In this document: piece by piece, positions 36,144 through 37,505 of the stretch
How positions within the stretch are numbered: position 1 is the first letter of the stretch
How the letters are laid out: each line of letters opens with the position of its first letter
IMG/VR virus record: IMGVR_UViG_3300007504_000030
Span: 1 to 37,505 of that record
DNA length: 37,505 bases
Direction: 5' to 3' (one strand)
Source: a virus
Notes under the pieces: generated by a model
Databases searched by the model: none
What the model was told of the DNA's origin: nothing
The model's input: only the letters and a program-made list of their open reading frames with translations
Made by a program: the position numbers and the translations under genes

Positions 36144-37170
36144 TTATATATCTAATTACTTCACGAACTTCTTGATCTGTTATCACATCATTACAAGGTA
36201 GTCTTAACGTCTGTTTTTCAAGCTCAATCGTCTCTTCAGGTTTAGGACAATCATCAGGAAAATAATAGTCGTTCTTCATTGTCTCTATATTATTCAATGA
36301 TAAAAATACAGATAGCTCATCTCTTTCTTTTGTTTTAATAATATAATCCTGATAAACTCTTCCTTTTCTATATTTAGGTGTATCTAAATAACCGTTACTA
36401 ACTAAACCGTCATCATACATTAATGCAATCTCATTTCGTCTATTCAACATATCTTCTAAATATTGAATCTTAACATTAAGAATAGAAGCTTGAATATTAT
36501 CTAAACGTGAATTAAAACCCCACTTTCCAGGATTATATTTATAATGATTACGCATATCTTTCAATTCATTTGCAAACTCTTCATCATTGGTTGTTATAGC
36601 ACCACCATCACCAAAACATCCAAGTATCTTTGCAGGATAAAATGAGAAGCATCCAGCCCACCCCCAAGAGCCAGCTTTCTTTCCGTCTAACTCTGCACCT
36701 AGTGCTTGACACGCATCCTCTATAATAGGTACGTCAGTCTCATCTGTTAAAGCTTTCATATCTACCATATCCCCCATTAAATGAACAGGTATTATAGCTT
36801 TTGTTTTTGAATTAATTTTAGATAAAACTTCATCAACATCCATCATTCCGTCTTCTTTCACATTCACTAAAACAGGTGTAGCACCACAGTTATGAATAGC
36901 TTCTACTGTTGCATGAAATGTGTGGCCTACTGTGATTACTTCATTTCCCTCTTTAACACCTAGAAACTTTAAAGATAGAAACAATGCGTCAGTACCAGAG
37001 TTTAAACCTACAGCATATTTAGTTCCTACAAATTCAGCAAGATTCTTTTCAAACTCTTCTACATCTTGTCGTAAAATTAAATCACCTCTTTCTAAGGTAT
37101 CTTGTATAGCATCATCTATTTCGCCTTTATATTGTAAATATTGTTTATATGGATCAAAAAATCTAATCAT
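36124..37170 (-). CDS. DegT/DnrJ/EryC1-family sugar aminotransferase
   Basis: The 348-aa PLP enzyme shows SGTDAL (58-63), THGHTFHAT-like phosphate contact near 81-88, EDACQALGAE (151-160) with Asp152, and the Schiff-base Lys181 in FSFYPAKILGCFGDGG. The family transfers an amino group from glutamate onto a keto sugar bound to a nucleotide. The downstream dehydratase makes a suitable keto sugar, and the Gfo-type enzyme can make another. Start ATG 37170 overlaps the transketolase stop (ATGA), so the two are coupled. Confidence 0.92.
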   Translation of the reverse strand: MIRFFDPYKQYLQYKGEIDDAIQDTLERGDLILRQDVEEFEKNLAEFVGTKYAVGLNSGTDALFLSLKFLGVKEGNEVITVGHTFHATVEAIHNCGATPVLVNVKEDGMMDVDEVLSKINSKTKAIIPVHLMGDMVDMKALTDETDVPIIEDACQALGAELDGKKAGSWGWAGCFSFYPAKILGCFGDGGAITTNDEEFANELKDMRNHYKYNPGKWGFNSRLDNIQASILNVKIQYLEDMLNRRNEIALMYDDGLVSNGYLDTPKYRKGRVYQDYIIKTKERDELSVFLSLNNIETMKNDYYFPDDCPKPEETIELEKQTLRLPCNDVITDQEVREVIRYINEFFTK

Positions 37171-37505
37171 ATTCGTATGTAAGTTGGATTATCATTTAAT
37201 AATGCTTCTTTTAATAAATCGCTATCTTTCGGAAAGAATAAATCTAAGTTCGGTAGATTTTTAAGTAAATCATATTCATTTTCCATTTCTGACATGTTGT
37301 GGGTAAAACCAAGAAAACCACTTGCACCAGTACCAATCAACTTCACATTTAAATTCTGATAAGCAACATCATCTCGTATCTGTTCGTAAGCTCTCATGCA
37401 AAGAAAGATTGAACCTGAATACACATATGGTTTCTTCCCTGCTCTTGCTAATCCTGAAGCAACACCTATCATATTCTGTTCTGCAATTCCACAGTTTATA
37501 AACTG
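37167..37505 (-). CDS. transketolase C-terminal subunit (partial, runs off right edge)
   Basis: The frame is open at the edge; 112 codons are visible. It begins QFINCGIAEQNMIGVASGLA, which is the strongly conserved pyrimidine-domain line of transketolases with the catalytic Glu (GIAEQNM). It continues LTHNMSEMENEYD-type sequence and FFPKDSDLLKEALL, typical of the second half of a split enzyme. Such half-size pairs occur in glycan clusters, where they move two-carbon units onto sugar precursors. The N-terminal half would lie beyond the window. Confidence 0.85.
   Translation of the reverse strand, partial: QFINCGIAEQNMIGVASGLARAGKKPYVYSGSIFLCMRAYEQIRDDVAYQNLNVKLIGTGASGFLGFTHNMSEMENEYDLLKNLPNLDLFFPKDSDLLKEALLNDNPTYIRI

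Noticed and set aside
1-37505. CRISPR array
   Set aside because: No regularly spaced repeats of 20 or more bases were found; only the 11-bp iterons and coding stalk repeats.
1-37505. Stop-codon reassignment, as in some environmental phages
   Set aside because: TAA, TAG and TGA all end genes in good context (many ATGA junctions), and conserved genes contain no internal stops.
1-37505. Integrase, repressor or attachment site of a temperate phage
   Set aside because: No recombinase motif, no cI-like gene and no tRNA-like attachment site is visible; part of the genome is outside the window, so temperate life cannot be fully excluded.

Overview
The window is a piece of an AT-rich tailed-phage genome (class Caudoviricetes, short-tailed and P22-like in plan), most likely from an uncultured environmental phage. 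The best evidence is a head module with small and large terminase, a P22-type portal, scaffold and a P22-type coat protein. It is followed by an adaptor, a propeller-like tail protein and glycine-rich or LysM-bearing ejection-type proteins. There is no tape-measure, sheath or tail-tube gene and no integrase. The host cannot be named. Promoters look like sigma70 (TTGACA, TACACT). Most start codons have no Shine-Dalgarno and instead sit in A/T-only leaders such as aataatATG. The code is standard (TGA used as stop).

Layout. (1) 1-1749, minus strand: MT-A70 adenine methyltransferase and a helix-turn-helix replication protein that contains three 11-bp tandem repeats. (2) 1750-2060: divergent intergenic region with opposed TTGACA boxes, a perfect DnaA box and several near matches, and interleaved inverted repeats; a likely control region or origin. 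(3) 2061-7135, plus strand: early/recombination module with a GIY-YIG-like protein, PD-(D/E)XK exonuclease, SSB-like protein, NinB-like proteins and many small genes that overlap at ATGA. (4) 7330-9368, plus strand: a small-gene cassette whose members have strong AGGAGG ribosome-binding sites, unlike the rest of the window; it carries a calcineurin-like phosphoesterase. (5) 9369-9535: convergent terminators. (6) 9536-10819, minus: lysis (holin-like, M15 endolysin, basic peptide, coiled-coil membrane protein). (7) 10937-28374, minus: virion and packaging genes, with an acetyltransferase gene lodged between terminase and portal. (8) 28409-28687: a multi-helix RNA candidate. (9) 28683-37505, minus: a zincin-like protein, then a surface-sugar cluster. 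That cluster has a methyltransferase, two glycosyltransferases, an HNH endonuclease, a sugar amidotransferase with a CTP-synthase-like glutaminase, oxidoreductases, a 4,6-dehydratase-like SDR, a DegT aminotransferase and half of a split transketolase.

How it works together. The right-hand cluster would build and attach an unusual amino sugar, probably amidino-modified, and so remodel the host surface glycan. The left-hand modules replicate and recombine DNA. The late genes run leftward from at least two promoters, and each promoter is followed within about 25 nt by a strong intrinsic terminator, as in antitermination-controlled late operons.

Most unusual signal. Several gene junctions hold long helices: 2478-2642 (27 bp), 7132-7283 (25 bp), 28409-28687 (23 bp), and a 59-nt triple-helix-segment element at 17325-17383. 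In every one the non-Watson-Crick positions are G-U wobbles only when read on the transcribed strand. This argues for selection on RNA structure rather than on DNA palindromes.
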